Shown here piece after piece: positions 27,271-35,046 of a stretch of 64,000 nucleotides of DNA. Both the position numbers and the translations under genes were made by a program. Each line of letters opens with the position of its first letter. Within the stretch, counting starts at the first letter, position 1. This stretch comes from Actinospineispora acaciae DSM 45401 (GTDB lineage: Bacteria; Actinomycetota; Actinomycetes; Mycobacteriales; Pseudonocardiaceae): NCBI RefSeq assembly GCF_000620785.1, contig NZ_JIAI01000008.1, positions 186,001 through 250,000 on the forward strand, read 5' to 3'. Under the pieces are notes generated by a model that saw only the letters and a program-made list of their open reading frames with translations, searched no databases and had not been told where the DNA came from.

Positions 27271-28488
27271 TCAGGTGGTGACGGGCACGGACACCGGGCC
27301 TCGGACGTTGATCCGGCCGTTCCAGGTCACGGTGTCGGCCAGCGCGAGCTTCGGGAATCGGCGGACCAGGCGGCCGAGCGCGACCCGGCCCTCCAGTCTG
27401 GCCAGCGAGGCGCCGAGGCAATGGTGCGCGCCGCCGCTGCCGAAACACACGTGGGAGCGCGCGTTCGCCCGGTCCAGCCGCAGCGCGTCGGCGTCCGGTC
27501 CCCAGAACTCCGGGTCCCGGTTCGCCGAGGCCAGCGCGGCCAGCACGAACGAGCCGGCCGGGATCACCCGGCCACCGACCCGGTACTGCGACAGGGTGAT
27601 CCGGCGGGACTGGTGCACCGGGCTCTCGTAGCGCAGCACCTCCTCGACGGTGTTGGCGTCCAGGTCGGGGCGGGCGGTCAGAAGCGCGAACTGGTCGGGG
27701 TTGCGCAACAGCGCGAGCGTCCCGTTCGCGATCAGATTCACGGTGGTCTCGTGTCCCGCGACGTAGAGGAGCACGACCTGGGCGACCAGCTCCTCGTCGG
27801 TGAGGACGTCGCCGTCGTCCTCGGCCTGGATCAGCGCGGTGAGCACGTCGTCACCGGGCGACCGGCGCTTCTCGGTGACCACCTCGTCGATCCGGGCGGA
27901 CAGCTCGGCGCCGGCCGCCGCGATGGACTGGATCAGCTCGGGGTCGGTGACCTGGTCAAGGCGGCGCACCACCATGGACGCCAGCTCGCGCAGCCTGGTG
28001 TGGTCGGTGTCCGGCATGCCGAGCAGCTCGGAGATCACCGTCATCGGCAGCGGGTAGGCCAGCTCCTCGACCACGTCGGCCCGGCCGGTGTCCGCGATCC
28101 GGTGTTCCATCCGGTCCAGCGCGGTGTCCACCAGCTCGGTCACCCTGGGTTCCAGCGCGTCGATGGCCCGCTTGGTGAACGCCTTGGTCACCAGCTTGCG
28201 CAGCCGGGTGTGGTCGGGCGGGTCCCGGTCCAGCATGGTCGGGGCCACGGCGCGGTACTCGCCGCCGACGGCGTCCTCCCGCAGCCGCCGCAGCGGGGTC
28301 GCCCGGGCGTGGCGGTCCTCCACCGAGTGGCGGGAGCGCAGCAGCTCGAACACGTCCGCGTGGCGGGACAGGATCCAGTACCCCAGCGGGTGCTCGTGCA
28401 CGGGGTCTTTCGCCCGCAGCTCGGCGTAGAACGGATACGGGTCCTCGGCGAACCCCGGCCTGGACGGATCGAACACGTACGCCGTCAT
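27271..28488 (-). CDS. Cytochrome P450 (copy 1), heme loop with one-residue insertion
   Basis: 405-residue soluble bacterial P450. I-helix oxygen-activation motif AGHETT, K-helix EVLRYESPV (ExxR) and the C-helix region DPPDHTRLRKLV are normal. The heme-binding loop reads FGSGGAHHCLG, one residue longer than the usual F-G-x-G-x-H-x-C-x-G and than copy 2 (FGGGPHHCLG). Sequence and flanks show it to be a tandem duplicate of the next gene. No ferredoxin or reductase gene is adjacent, so electrons must come from elsewhere. Substrate unknown. Confidence 0.9.
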   Translation of the reverse strand: MTAYVFDPSRPGFAEDPYPFYAELRAKDPVHEHPLGYWILSRHADVFELLRSRHSVEDRHARATPLRRLREDAVGGEYRAVAPTMLDRDPPDHTRLRKLVTKAFTKRAIDALEPRVTELVDTALDRMEHRIADTGRADVVEELAYPLPMTVISELLGMPDTDHTRLRELASMVVRRLDQVTDPELIQSIAAAGAELSARIDEVVTEKRRSPGDDVLTALIQAEDDGDVLTDEELVAQVVLLYVAGHETTVNLIANGTLALLRNPDQFALLTARPDLDANTVEEVLRYESPVHQSRRITLSQYRVGGRVIPAGSFVLAALASANRDPEFWGPDADALRLDRANARSHVCFGSGGAHHCLGASLARLEGRVALGRLVRRFPKLALADTVTWNGRINVRGPVSVPVTT

Positions 28489-28526
28489 CCGGCGCCCCCA
28501 TGAACTGTGACGCAGCGCACATCACG

Positions 28527-28556
28527 TTCCTAGACCCGGCGGACATGTGGCGTCAA
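28527..28556 (-). promoter_or_regulatory. Promoter of P450 copy 1
   Basis: On the minus strand TTGACG (28556-28551) and TAGGAA (28532-28527) are 18 bp apart. The same arrangement with nearly the same spacer start (CCACA) occurs upstream of copy 2, so the promoter was duplicated with the gene and conserved. Confidence 0.6.
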
Positions 28557-28589
28557 GGCGCGCGGCCGTCGCCCAAACCGCTCCACTCG

Positions 28590-28632
28590 CCCTGACAAAT
28601 TCCCCGACTCACCCTGACAAAATCCCCGACTC
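28590..28632. repeat. Two 22-bp tandem repeats between the P450 genes
   Basis: CCCTGACAAATTCCCCGACTC-like unit at 28590-28610 recurs at 28612-28632 with one difference (described by its core CCCTGACAAA and CCCCGACTC). They lie in the gap between the stop of copy 2 and the promoter of copy 1. Confidence 0.65.
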
Positions 28633-28645
28633 GCGGGCGGTTGGG

Positions 28646-29872
28646 TCAGGCGGTGATGGGTACGGACTCCGGGCCGCGCAGGTTGAGGCGGCCGTTCCAG
28701 GTCACGGTGTCGGCGAAGGCGAGCTTGGGGAACCGGCGGACCAGGCGGCCGAGCGCGACCCGGCCCTCCAGCCTGGCCAGCGAGGCGCCGAGGCAGTGGT
28801 GCGGGCCGCCGCCGAAGGACAGGTGCGCGCGGGCGTTGGGGCGGTCCAGGTGCAGCTCGGCGGCGTCCGGACCCCAGAAGTCCTCGTCGCGGTTGGCCGA
28901 GGCCAGGCCGGCGAGCACGAACGAGCCGGTCGGAATCTCCCGGCCGCCCACAGGGTACGGCGAGAGCGTGATGCGGCGGGACTGCTGGACCGGGCTGTCG
29001 TAGCGCAGCAGCTCCTCGACGGCGTTGGCGTCCAGGTCGGGGCGGGCGGTCAGGAGCGCGAACTGGTCGGGGTTGCGCAGCAGCGCGATGGTGCCGTTGG
29101 CGATCAGGTTCACGGTGGTCTCGTGGCCGGCGACGTAGAGGAGCAGGACCTGGGCGACCAGCTCCTCGTCGGTGAGCATGTCGCCCTCGTCCTCGGCCTG
29201 GATCAGCGCGGTGAGCAGGTCGTCACCGGGGGCGCGGCGCTTGTCGGCGATCACGCCGGCGATCCGCTCGGCCAGCTCCCGGTCGGCCGCCATGATGGCC
29301 TGGATCAGCTCGGGGTCGGTCACCGGCTCCAGCGAGCGGACCACGGTGCCGGCCAGCTCGCGCAGCCGGGCATGGTCGGTGTCCGGCATGCCGAGCATCT
29401 CGCAGATCACCGTGAACGGCAGCGGGTAGGCCAGCTCCTCGACCACGTCGGCCCGGCCGGTGTCCGCGATCGCGCGCTCCATCCGGTCCAGCGCGGCGTC
29501 CACCAGCTCGACCACCAGCGGTTCCAGCGCGTCGATGGCCCGCTTGGTGAACGCCTTGGTCACCAGCTTGCGCAGCCGGGTGTGGTCGGGCGGGTCCCGG
29601 TCCAGCATGGACGAGGCCCTGGGGTCGTGATCGCGCGGGCCGGCCGCCTGGGCCTGCAGCTCGCTCAGCGGGCTGGGCGCGACGTTGCGCTCCTCCACCG
29701 AGTGCCTGGAGCGCAGCAGGTCGTTCACGTCGGCGTGGCGGGACAGGATCCAAAACCCCAGCGGGTGCTCGTGCACCGGGTCCTTGGCCCGCAGCTCGGC
29801 GTAGTGCGGGTACGGGTCGTCGGAGAACCCCGGCTGGAACGGGTTGAACACGTAGCCCTCGTCGACCTGCAT
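28646..29872 (-). CDS. Cytochrome P450 (copy 2)
   Basis: 408 residues, canonical motifs AGHETT (I helix), ELLRYDSPV (ExxR) and FGGGPHHCLG (heme loop, Cys ligand). Long runs are identical with copy 1, for example DPPDHTRLRKLVTKAFTKRA and the C-terminal block from LGASLARLEG. The main differences are around residues 60-85 (a variable loop), which may affect substrate access. It has its own promoter upstream (29908-29937). Both P450s lie just downstream of the FAH/amidohydrolase operon on the same strand, possibly supplying oxidation to the same pathway. Confidence 0.92.
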   Translation of the reverse strand: MQVDEGYVFNPFQPGFSDDPYPHYAELRAKDPVHEHPLGFWILSRHADVNDLLRSRHSVEERNVAPSPLSELQAQAAGPRDHDPRASSMLDRDPPDHTRLRKLVTKAFTKRAIDALEPLVVELVDAALDRMERAIADTGRADVVEELAYPLPFTVICEMLGMPDTDHARLRELAGTVVRSLEPVTDPELIQAIMAADRELAERIAGVIADKRRAPGDDLLTALIQAEDEGDMLTDEELVAQVLLLYVAGHETTVNLIANGTIALLRNPDQFALLTARPDLDANAVEELLRYDSPVQQSRRITLSPYPVGGREIPTGSFVLAGLASANRDEDFWGPDAAELHLDRPNARAHLSFGGGPHHCLGASLARLEGRVALGRLVRRFPKLAFADTVTWNGRLNLRGPESVPITA

Positions 29873-29907
29873 CGCGGCTCCCCATCCCTCGACGTACCGT
29901 CAGTATG

Positions 29908-29937
29908 TTCGTAGACCTCCGGAATGTGTGGCGTCAA
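29908..29937 (-). promoter_or_regulatory. Promoter of P450 copy 2
   Basis: Minus-strand TTGACG (29937-29932), 18-bp spacer beginning CCACAC, TACGAA (29913-29908). It matches the copy 1 promoter in spacing and in the sequence around GTCTA before the -10. It overlaps the 3' end of the Cys-rich small gene. Confidence 0.6.
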
Positions 29938-30104
29938 GGTTTATCGGCACGGCTGGGCGGCCGGCGTTCGCGGCACCAGCGGCCGGGGTCGTCCGCGCGG
30001 CCGAACGCGCACGCCCCCCGCCGCTCGCACCGCCTGTTGCACGGCCCGATCAGGTCCCGGCGCTCCGCGGCGAGCGCCTTGAACACGGCCGGGTCAAAGG
30101 TCAT
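29934..30104 (-). CDS. Small cysteine-rich protein (56 residues), coupled to amidohydrolase
   Basis: Starts at ATG 30104 inside the amidohydrolase stop (ATGA overlap), a strong sign of translational coupling, and ends at 29934. The protein begins MTFDPAVFKALAAERRDLIG, then has C-x3-C-x5-C-x11-C (Cys22, 26, 32, 44) in an Arg-rich setting (GPCNRRCERRGAC). No signal peptide. The cysteine spacing could bind zinc or an iron-sulfur cluster. I do not recognise the family; it may be an accessory or metal-delivery partner of the metal-dependent amidohydrolase. Confidence 0.6.
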   Translation of the reverse strand: MTFDPAVFKALAAERRDLIGPCNRRCERRGACAFGRADDPGRWCRERRPPSRADKP

Positions 30105-31450
30105 TCGGCGGCGGCCTCGAACCGGCGTTCCACCTCCGCCCGCAGCCCCGGCGTGGCGGACAGGTCGAATGCGGGGCCGGACGGCAGCGCGTTGTGGTAG
30201 ATCTTGCCGCCCTTGATCACCGTGACGATCTTGTCCATGTCCTGCATGACGGTGACGTCGGACAGCGGGTCGCCGTCGACCACCACGATGTCGGCGAACT
30301 TGCCGGCCTCCAGGGTGCCCACCTTGCCGCCGAAGTCCACCAGCGCGCCGGCGTCGCGGGTCGCGGCGAGCAGCGTCTCGCGCGGGGTGTAGTCGAACAG
30401 CTCGACGAAGTTCTGCAGGTCCTTGGCGTAGGTGCCGTGCGGCGTCCAGGCCAGGCCGAAGTCGCCGCCGGGCAGCACCCGCACCCCGGCCGCCTTCATC
30501 CGGGCCACACTGTTGATCGTCTCGGCGATCTCCTCCTTGTAGCCCATGGAGTCGAGCACCGAATGCGAGAAGCCCCACTCCGCGCCGTTCGCGTACAGCC
30601 CGACCTGCCAGTGGATGGCCGGCGTGACGAAGATCCGGTGCCGCTGCTCGCGCAGCCGGGCCAGCGCCTCGTCGTTGAGGTAGTTGGCGTGCCCGATCAC
30701 GTCGAAGCCGGCCTCCAGCGCCATGATCACTGCGTCCGCCGAGCGGGCGTGGCTGATCATCCGCAGGTTGCGGCGGTGGCCCTCGTCGGCGGCGGCGGAC
30801 GCCTCCTCCTGGGTGTAGGACAGCTCGCCGGGCAGGTCGGACTCGATCATGCCCTCGCCGTCCAGGTAGACCTTGACGGTGTCCGCGCCGGACTTGCGGA
30901 TGGACCGGATGGCCTTGCGCACCTGCCACGGGTCGTCGGCGAGCATGGCCAGCCCGTCCATGCCCAGCTGCAGGTGGTCGGGGTTCCAGTCGATCATGCC
31001 GGCGGTGCCGAGCACGTCACGCCCGCAGGCCACGTACCGGGGCCCGGGCACCATGCCGGAGTTGATCGCGTTGCGTACCGAGACGTCCACCGCGTGCAGG
31101 GAGCCGAAGCTGTGCGCCGAGGTGTATCCGCAGCGCAGCATGGTGCGCGCGTTGAGCACGGCGTAGATGGTGGTCGTCTCGGCGGTGCAGTTCATGTCCA
31201 GGTCCTGAAGGCTGGACGCGTTGAAGTAGGACAGGTGGCTGTGCGCCTCGGTCATGCCGGGCATCACGAACCGCCCGCCGAGGTCGATCCGGGGCACCGA
31301 CGAGTCGACGTCGTCGAACTGGTCGGCCGAGCCGACGCGGCGGATCTCCTCGCCCTCGACCCAGATCGAGCCGTCCGGGATCTCGTCGTTGCCGGTCCCG
31401 TCGAAGATCCGGCCGTGTACCAGGAGCATCGACTCGGCGGTGAGTGACAT
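30101..31450 (-). CDS. Metal-dependent amidohydrolase (imidazolonepropionase/prolidase-like)
   Basis: 449 residues. The metal ligands of the amidohydrolase superfamily are visible in order: HSH in MTEAHSHLS, the probable carbamylated Lys in TVKVYLDGEG, His in ISHARS, His in VIGHANY and Asp in LPGGDFGLAW. The C-terminal composite beta domain GTLEAGKFADIVVVDGDPL is typical. Related enzymes cleave Xaa-Pro dipeptides, cyclic amides or ochratoxin-like amides. AGGAG precedes ATG 31450; 30 bp after the alpha/beta hydrolase gene, in the FadR-linked operon. Substrate unknown. Confidence 0.88.
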   Translation of the reverse strand: MSLTAESMLLVHGRIFDGTGNDEIPDGSIWVEGEEIRRVGSADQFDDVDSSVPRIDLGGRFVMPGMTEAHSHLSYFNASSLQDLDMNCTAETTTIYAVLNARTMLRCGYTSAHSFGSLHAVDVSVRNAINSGMVPGPRYVACGRDVLGTAGMIDWNPDHLQLGMDGLAMLADDPWQVRKAIRSIRKSGADTVKVYLDGEGMIESDLPGELSYTQEEASAAADEGHRRNLRMISHARSADAVIMALEAGFDVIGHANYLNDEALARLREQRHRIFVTPAIHWQVGLYANGAEWGFSHSVLDSMGYKEEIAETINSVARMKAAGVRVLPGGDFGLAWTPHGTYAKDLQNFVELFDYTPRETLLAATRDAGALVDFGGKVGTLEAGKFADIVVVDGDPLSDVTVMQDMDKIVTVIKGGKIYHNALPSGPAFDLSATPGLRAEVERRFEAAAE

Positions 31451-31480
31451 GGTGGTGGGCTCCTCGCGTTCTGAACGGAC

Positions 31481-32245
31481 TCAGGTGAAGAACTTCAGAA
31501 GATCGTCAGTGACCGGCCCGGCCGCCTCCAGCGCCGTCCAGTGCCCGCAGTCGGGATAGACCACGGTCCGCGCGTCGGCCAGCAACCCGGCCAGCTCCGC
31601 GCTCGTGGACGGGGTGCCGACGCCGTCGTCGGTGCCGGTGGCCAGCAGCACCGGCACCGAGATCGCGGCGGTGTCCGGCTCGGAAGCGCCGGCCAGCGCC
31701 TCGCAGCCGGCCGCGTAGCCCGCCGGGTCCTGGCGCATCAGCAGCTCGCGGATGAACGCGGCCGTCACCGGGTGGTCGCGGCGGGTGGCCGGCGAGGTCG
31801 CGTTGGCCACCACCGTGTCCGCCACCGCCGCCATCCCCTCCGCGCGGACCAGCGCGGCCCGGGAGCGCTGCGCGTCCTGGCCGGCGGCCCCAGGGGCGTG
31901 CACCGCACCCAGCAGCGCCAACGCAGCGACCCGGTCGGGATACGCCAGCGCGAAGTGCTGCGCGGTGAGCGTGCTCATGGAATGCCCGACCAGCCGGATC
32001 TCCTCCAGCCCGAGCGCGTCACACACCCCGGCCAGGTCATGCACGTATGCGTCGATGGAGACAGAGCCGGACAGCCTTGACCGCCCGTGCCCGCGCAGGT
32101 CCGGCCGGACCACCGTGAACCGCTCGGCCAGCGCCGGCACCTGCGGCTGGTAGAAGTTCCCGGTACCGCCCAGCCCGTGCACCAGCACCACAGCCGGCCC
32201 TTCCCCGGTTACGTCGACAGCCAACTCGGCGCCGTTCACGATCAC
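31481..32245 (-). CDS. Alpha/beta hydrolase of the FAH operon
   Basis: 254 residues: oxyanion segment LVHGLGGTG, nucleophile elbow GHSMST (Ser about residue 91), and C-terminal DCGHWT histidine, as in 3-oxoadipate enol-lactonase and meta-cleavage C-C hydrolases. GTG 32245 overlaps the FAH-family stop (GTGA), so the two enzymes are made together; both could cleave C-C bonds or lactones in a ring-degradation route. The visually longer reading across 31481-33913 is an artefact of a shadow frame. Confidence 0.85.
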   Translation of the reverse strand: MIVNGAELAVDVTGEGPAVVLVHGLGGTGNFYQPQVPALAERFTVVRPDLRGHGRSRLSGSVSIDAYVHDLAGVCDALGLEEIRLVGHSMSTLTAQHFALAYPDRVAALALLGAVHAPGAAGQDAQRSRAALVRAEGMAAVADTVVANATSPATRRDHPVTAAFIRELLMRQDPAGYAAGCEALAGASEPDTAAISVPVLLATGTDDGVGTPSTSAELAGLLADARTVVYPDCGHWTALEAAGPVTDDLLKFFT

Positions 32246-33132
32246 AGAAGACCCTCCAGGAACTCGTTGCGCAGCGAGCCGATGCCGCTGACGGAGACCT
32301 CCACCACGTCCCCGTGCGCCAGGAACCGAGGTGGGTCGAAGCCGATGCCCACGCCGGCCGGCGTGCCGGTGGCGATCAGGTCGCCCGGCCGCAGGGTGAT
32401 CCCGGCGGACAGGGTGGCGATCAGGTCCGGGATGTCGAAGATCAGGTCGCGCACGGACGCCTTCTGCCGGGGCTCGCCGTTCACCCGGGCGGCCACCTCC
32501 AGCGCGTCCAGCTCCACCTCGTCGGCGCTGACCGCGTACGGCCCCATCGGGCAGTGCGTGTCCAGCGACTTGCCGAGGAACCACTGCCGGTGGTCGCGCT
32601 GCAGGTCGCGGGCGGTGACGTCGTTGATGACCGTGTAGCCCCAGACGTGCCGCAACGCCTCGGCGCGCGGGATGCCCCGCCCGCCCCGGCCGATGATCGC
32701 CACCAGCTCGACCTCGTAGTCCACCTGCCCGGTGATCGACGGGTGCAGCTCGACCGGCGAGTACGGGCCGGTCACCGAGCTGGTCGCCTTGGTGAAGAAC
32801 ACCGGGCGGTCCGGGCGGGCCTCGCTGGCGCTGGCGTCGAAGCCGGAGTCGTTGAACTCCCTGGCGTGCTCGGCGTAGTTCTTGCCGACGCAGAAGATGT
32901 TGCGCCGTGGCTCCGGGATCGGCGCGCACAGCGTGACCTGGTCGCGGGCCAGCGCCGGGGAGTCGTCGAGCACGGCGGCCAGCGCCGGCGCGTAGGAGGC
33001 CCACGCCTCGATCAGCTCGGTCACCCCGGTGCCGGCGGGCAGCCGGTCGGTGACGTCCCGGATCGTCCCGTCGTCGGGGTGGACCACGCCGACCCTTCGC
33101 CGGGTGCCCATCTCGAACGTGGCCAGCCGCAT
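32242..33132 (-). CDS. Fumarylacetoacetate hydrolase (FAH) family protein
   Basis: 296 residues. Contains the FAH core: NIFCVGKNYAEHAREF, the metal-binding DYEVELVAIIGRGGRG, GYTVINDVTARDLQ, and the terminal GTPAGVGIGFDPP loop. The family covers 2-hydroxyhepta-2,4-dienedioate isomerase/decarboxylases, acylpyruvases and oxaloacetate tautomerases; the exact reaction cannot be told. ATG 33132 is preferred over 33162. First gene of a leftward four-gene operon, divergent from the FadR-type regulator 118 bp away. Confidence 0.88.
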   Translation of the reverse strand: MRLATFEMGTRRRVGVVHPDDGTIRDVTDRLPAGTGVTELIEAWASYAPALAAVLDDSPALARDQVTLCAPIPEPRRNIFCVGKNYAEHAREFNDSGFDASASEARPDRPVFFTKATSSVTGPYSPVELHPSITGQVDYEVELVAIIGRGGRGIPRAEALRHVWGYTVINDVTARDLQRDHRQWFLGKSLDTHCPMGPYAVSADEVELDALEVAARVNGEPRQKASVRDLIFDIPDLIATLSAGITLRPGDLIATGTPAGVGIGFDPPRFLAHGDVVEVSVSGIGSLRNEFLEGLL

Positions 33133-33186
33133 CTGTGCACCAATCTTGACCAATGTGACCAAAGCGTGTGCACTGGACGCTACGCG

Positions 33187-33200
33187 CTACCAGGTGGTAG
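33187..33200. promoter_or_regulatory. Candidate FadR-type operator in divergent region
   Basis: CTACCAGGTGGTAG is a 6-bp perfect inverted repeat with a 2-bp centre, midway in the 118-bp gap between the FAH operon and the GntR/FadR gene. The same gap holds a direct repeat (TTGGTCA twice, read on the minus strand near 33148-33164) that may be a second half-site group. Confidence 0.45.
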
Positions 33201-33250
33201 GTCACCGGGCGCGAGGCCATTGGTTCGGATTGGTTGTGACGAAAGTGACA

Positions 33251-33916
33251 ATGAGAGTACCGGCCGAGCGGGCGCTGCGTCGCCTGGTGGCCGACGGCGT
33301 CACCCACGGCATGCTCGGCCCCGGCGCCCGGCTGCCCACCGAGCGCGAGCTGGTCGAGCAGCTCGGCGCGCCGCGCAGCGCCGTGCGCAGGGCGCTGGAC
33401 GCGCTGGAGCAGGACGGCCTGGTGGTCAGGCACGTGGGCCGGGGCACCTTCCTGGCCGACCAGCTGCACCCCGCCGAGGTGGCCGCCCCCGCCGACACCA
33501 GCCCGGCCGAGATCATGGTCACCCGCCAGGTGCTCGAACCGCAGCTGGCACGGCTGGCCGCCCGCTCGGCCACCCAGGGCGACCTGGAGCGGATCGAGGC
33601 CTGCCTGCAGCGCGGTGCCGCCTCGGCGGACGCAGCGGGGTTCGAGGCCTGGGACTCCGTGCTGCACCGGGCGATCGCGCTGGCCACCCACAACGGCCTG
33701 CTGGTCACGCTGTTCGACACCATGAACGCGGCGCGCACGCTGCCGGTGTGGGGCAGCCTCAAGCGGCGCTCGTCCACCCCGGAACGCCGCCGCTGCTACC
33801 ACGCCGACCACACCGCGATCGTGTCCGCGCTGCGCGAGCGGGATGGCGAAGCCGCCGCCGACCGGATGCGCGAGCACCTGGCTCGGGTCTCCGACCACCT
33901 GATCGGCCGGCACTGA
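33251..33916 (+). CDS. GntR-family (FadR subfamily) transcriptional regulator
   Basis: 221 residues: N-terminal winged HTH (LGPGARLPTERELVEQLGAPRSAVRRALDALEQDGLV region, residues 17-54) and C-terminal all-helical FCD ligand-binding domain with the metal-binding His residues (VLHRAIA; HADHTAI; REHL). Divergent from the FAH operon, so it probably represses it until an organic-acid pathway intermediate binds the FCD pocket. ATG 33251 is used; GTG codons at 33236 and 33245 are in-frame alternatives. Confidence 0.88.
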   Translation: MRVPAERALRRLVADGVTHGMLGPGARLPTERELVEQLGAPRSAVRRALDALEQDGLVVRHVGRGTFLADQLHPAEVAAPADTSPAEIMVTRQVLEPQLARLAARSATQGDLERIEACLQRGAASADAAGFEAWDSVLHRAIALATHNGLLVTLFDTMNAARTLPVWGSLKRRSSTPERRRCYHADHTAIVSALRERDGEAAADRMREHLARVSDHLIGRH

Positions 33917-33995
33917 GCTTGACCTTCCCCATCAGGGAAGCCACAGGGTGGCCCTCGCCGGGCACCGTGTCCGGTGACGAGGAGGATCGGCCGCT

Positions 33996-35036
33996 ATGGG
34001 GCTCCTGACGATCGGGGCGTTCGCACGGGCGTCGCGCCTGTCGCCCAAGGCCCTGCGCCGCTACGACGAGCTCGGACTGCTGCGTCCGGCGCACGTCGAC
34101 CCGCACAACGGGTACCGGCGGTACGCGCCCGAGCAGGTGGAGCACGCCCGGCTGGTGGCCTGGCTGCGCCGGCTGGGCATGCCGCTGGCCCGGATCAAGG
34201 TGGTCTGCGCGCTGCCGCCGGCACGGGCCGCCGACGAGGTCGCGGCGTACTGGCGCGAGGTCGAGGCGGACACCGAAGCACGCCGCGAGCTGGCCGAGTT
34301 CCTCGTCCACCACCTGTCAGGGAAGGACGAGCCGATGGCCCCCACCCAGCTGACCCTGCGCTACGCCGCAACCACCGACCGAGGCCTGGTCCGCGACCAG
34401 AACCAGGACGCCGCCTGGGCCGACCACGGCCTGCTCGCGGTCGCGGACGGCTTCGGCGCGGCCGCGGACACCGCCGACACCGCGATCCGCGCGCTGGCCA
34501 CCCGCACCTCGGGCTCACCCGGCGCACTGCTGGACGCCCTGCGCGCCGCCGCCCAGGACGCCGCCGACGCGGTCCGCCAGGCCGTGAACGAAGACGAGGC
34601 CGGCACCACGCTGACCGCGCTGGCCTGGTCGGACTCCGAGCTGGCCCTGGTCCACGTGGGTGACTCACGGGCCTACCTGCTGCGCGACGGCGAGCTGCTC
34701 CAGTTGACCCACGACGACACCCTCGTCCAGCACCTCATCGACGAGGGCAAGCTGACGGCCGAGGAGGCCGAGTCGCACCCGCAGCGCGCGATCCTGGTGC
34801 GCGCCCTGCACGGCGCCGCGACCGAACCGCCGGACGTGCGCACCCACCAGGCCCGCCCGGGCGACCGCTACCTGCTCTGCTCGGACGGCCTGCACGGCGT
34901 GCTCTCGCCCACGGCCATCCGGGACGCGCTGACCACGCACCGGGAGCCGGACACGGCGGTGCGCGGGCTGGTCGAGCTGGTGCACAGCGCCGGCGCCCCG
35001 GACAACGTCGCGTGCGTGGTCGCCGACGTGCTCTAA
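33996..35036 (+). CDS. MerR HTH fused to PP2C-type protein phosphatase
   Basis: 346 residues in two parts. Residues 1-75 are a MerR DNA-binding domain (LTIGAFARASRLSPKALRRYDELGLL, NGYRRYAPEQ). From about residue 118 a PP2C Ser/Thr phosphatase follows: RDQNQDA, VADGFG, TTLTALAW, VGDSRAYLLRDGEL, LCSDGLHGVL and APDNVAC, keeping all metal-coordinating aspartates although the usual DGMGG reads DGFGA. This would couple dephosphorylation to promoter binding. Ser/Thr kinases occur 18 kb away. GAGGAGG precedes ATG 33996. mgtC follows 10 bp later. Confidence 0.88.
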   Translation: MGLLTIGAFARASRLSPKALRRYDELGLLRPAHVDPHNGYRRYAPEQVEHARLVAWLRRLGMPLARIKVVCALPPARAADEVAAYWREVEADTEARRELAEFLVHHLSGKDEPMAPTQLTLRYAATTDRGLVRDQNQDAAWADHGLLAVADGFGAAADTADTAIRALATRTSGSPGALLDALRAAAQDAADAVRQAVNEDEAGTTLTALAWSDSELALVHVGDSRAYLLRDGELLQLTHDDTLVQHLIDEGKLTAEEAESHPQRAILVRALHGAATEPPDVRTHQARPGDRYLLCSDGLHGVLSPTAIRDALTTHREPDTAVRGLVELVHSAGAPDNVACVVADVL

Positions 35037-35046
35037 CGTCGGGGGC

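Noticed and set aside
27271..31450. Secondary-metabolite or RiPP cluster (two P450s beside a Cys-rich small peptide)
   Set aside because: No synthase, RiPP maturation enzyme, leader peptidase or exporter is present, and the small protein starts inside the amidohydrolase stop like an operon partner rather than a precursor peptide.
31481..33913. A single 810-residue leftward protein covering the FAH gene, hydrolase and regulator region
   Set aside because: Only the last 254 codons look like protein; the rest is the wrong frame of the FAH-family and FadR genes, which are clear in other frames.
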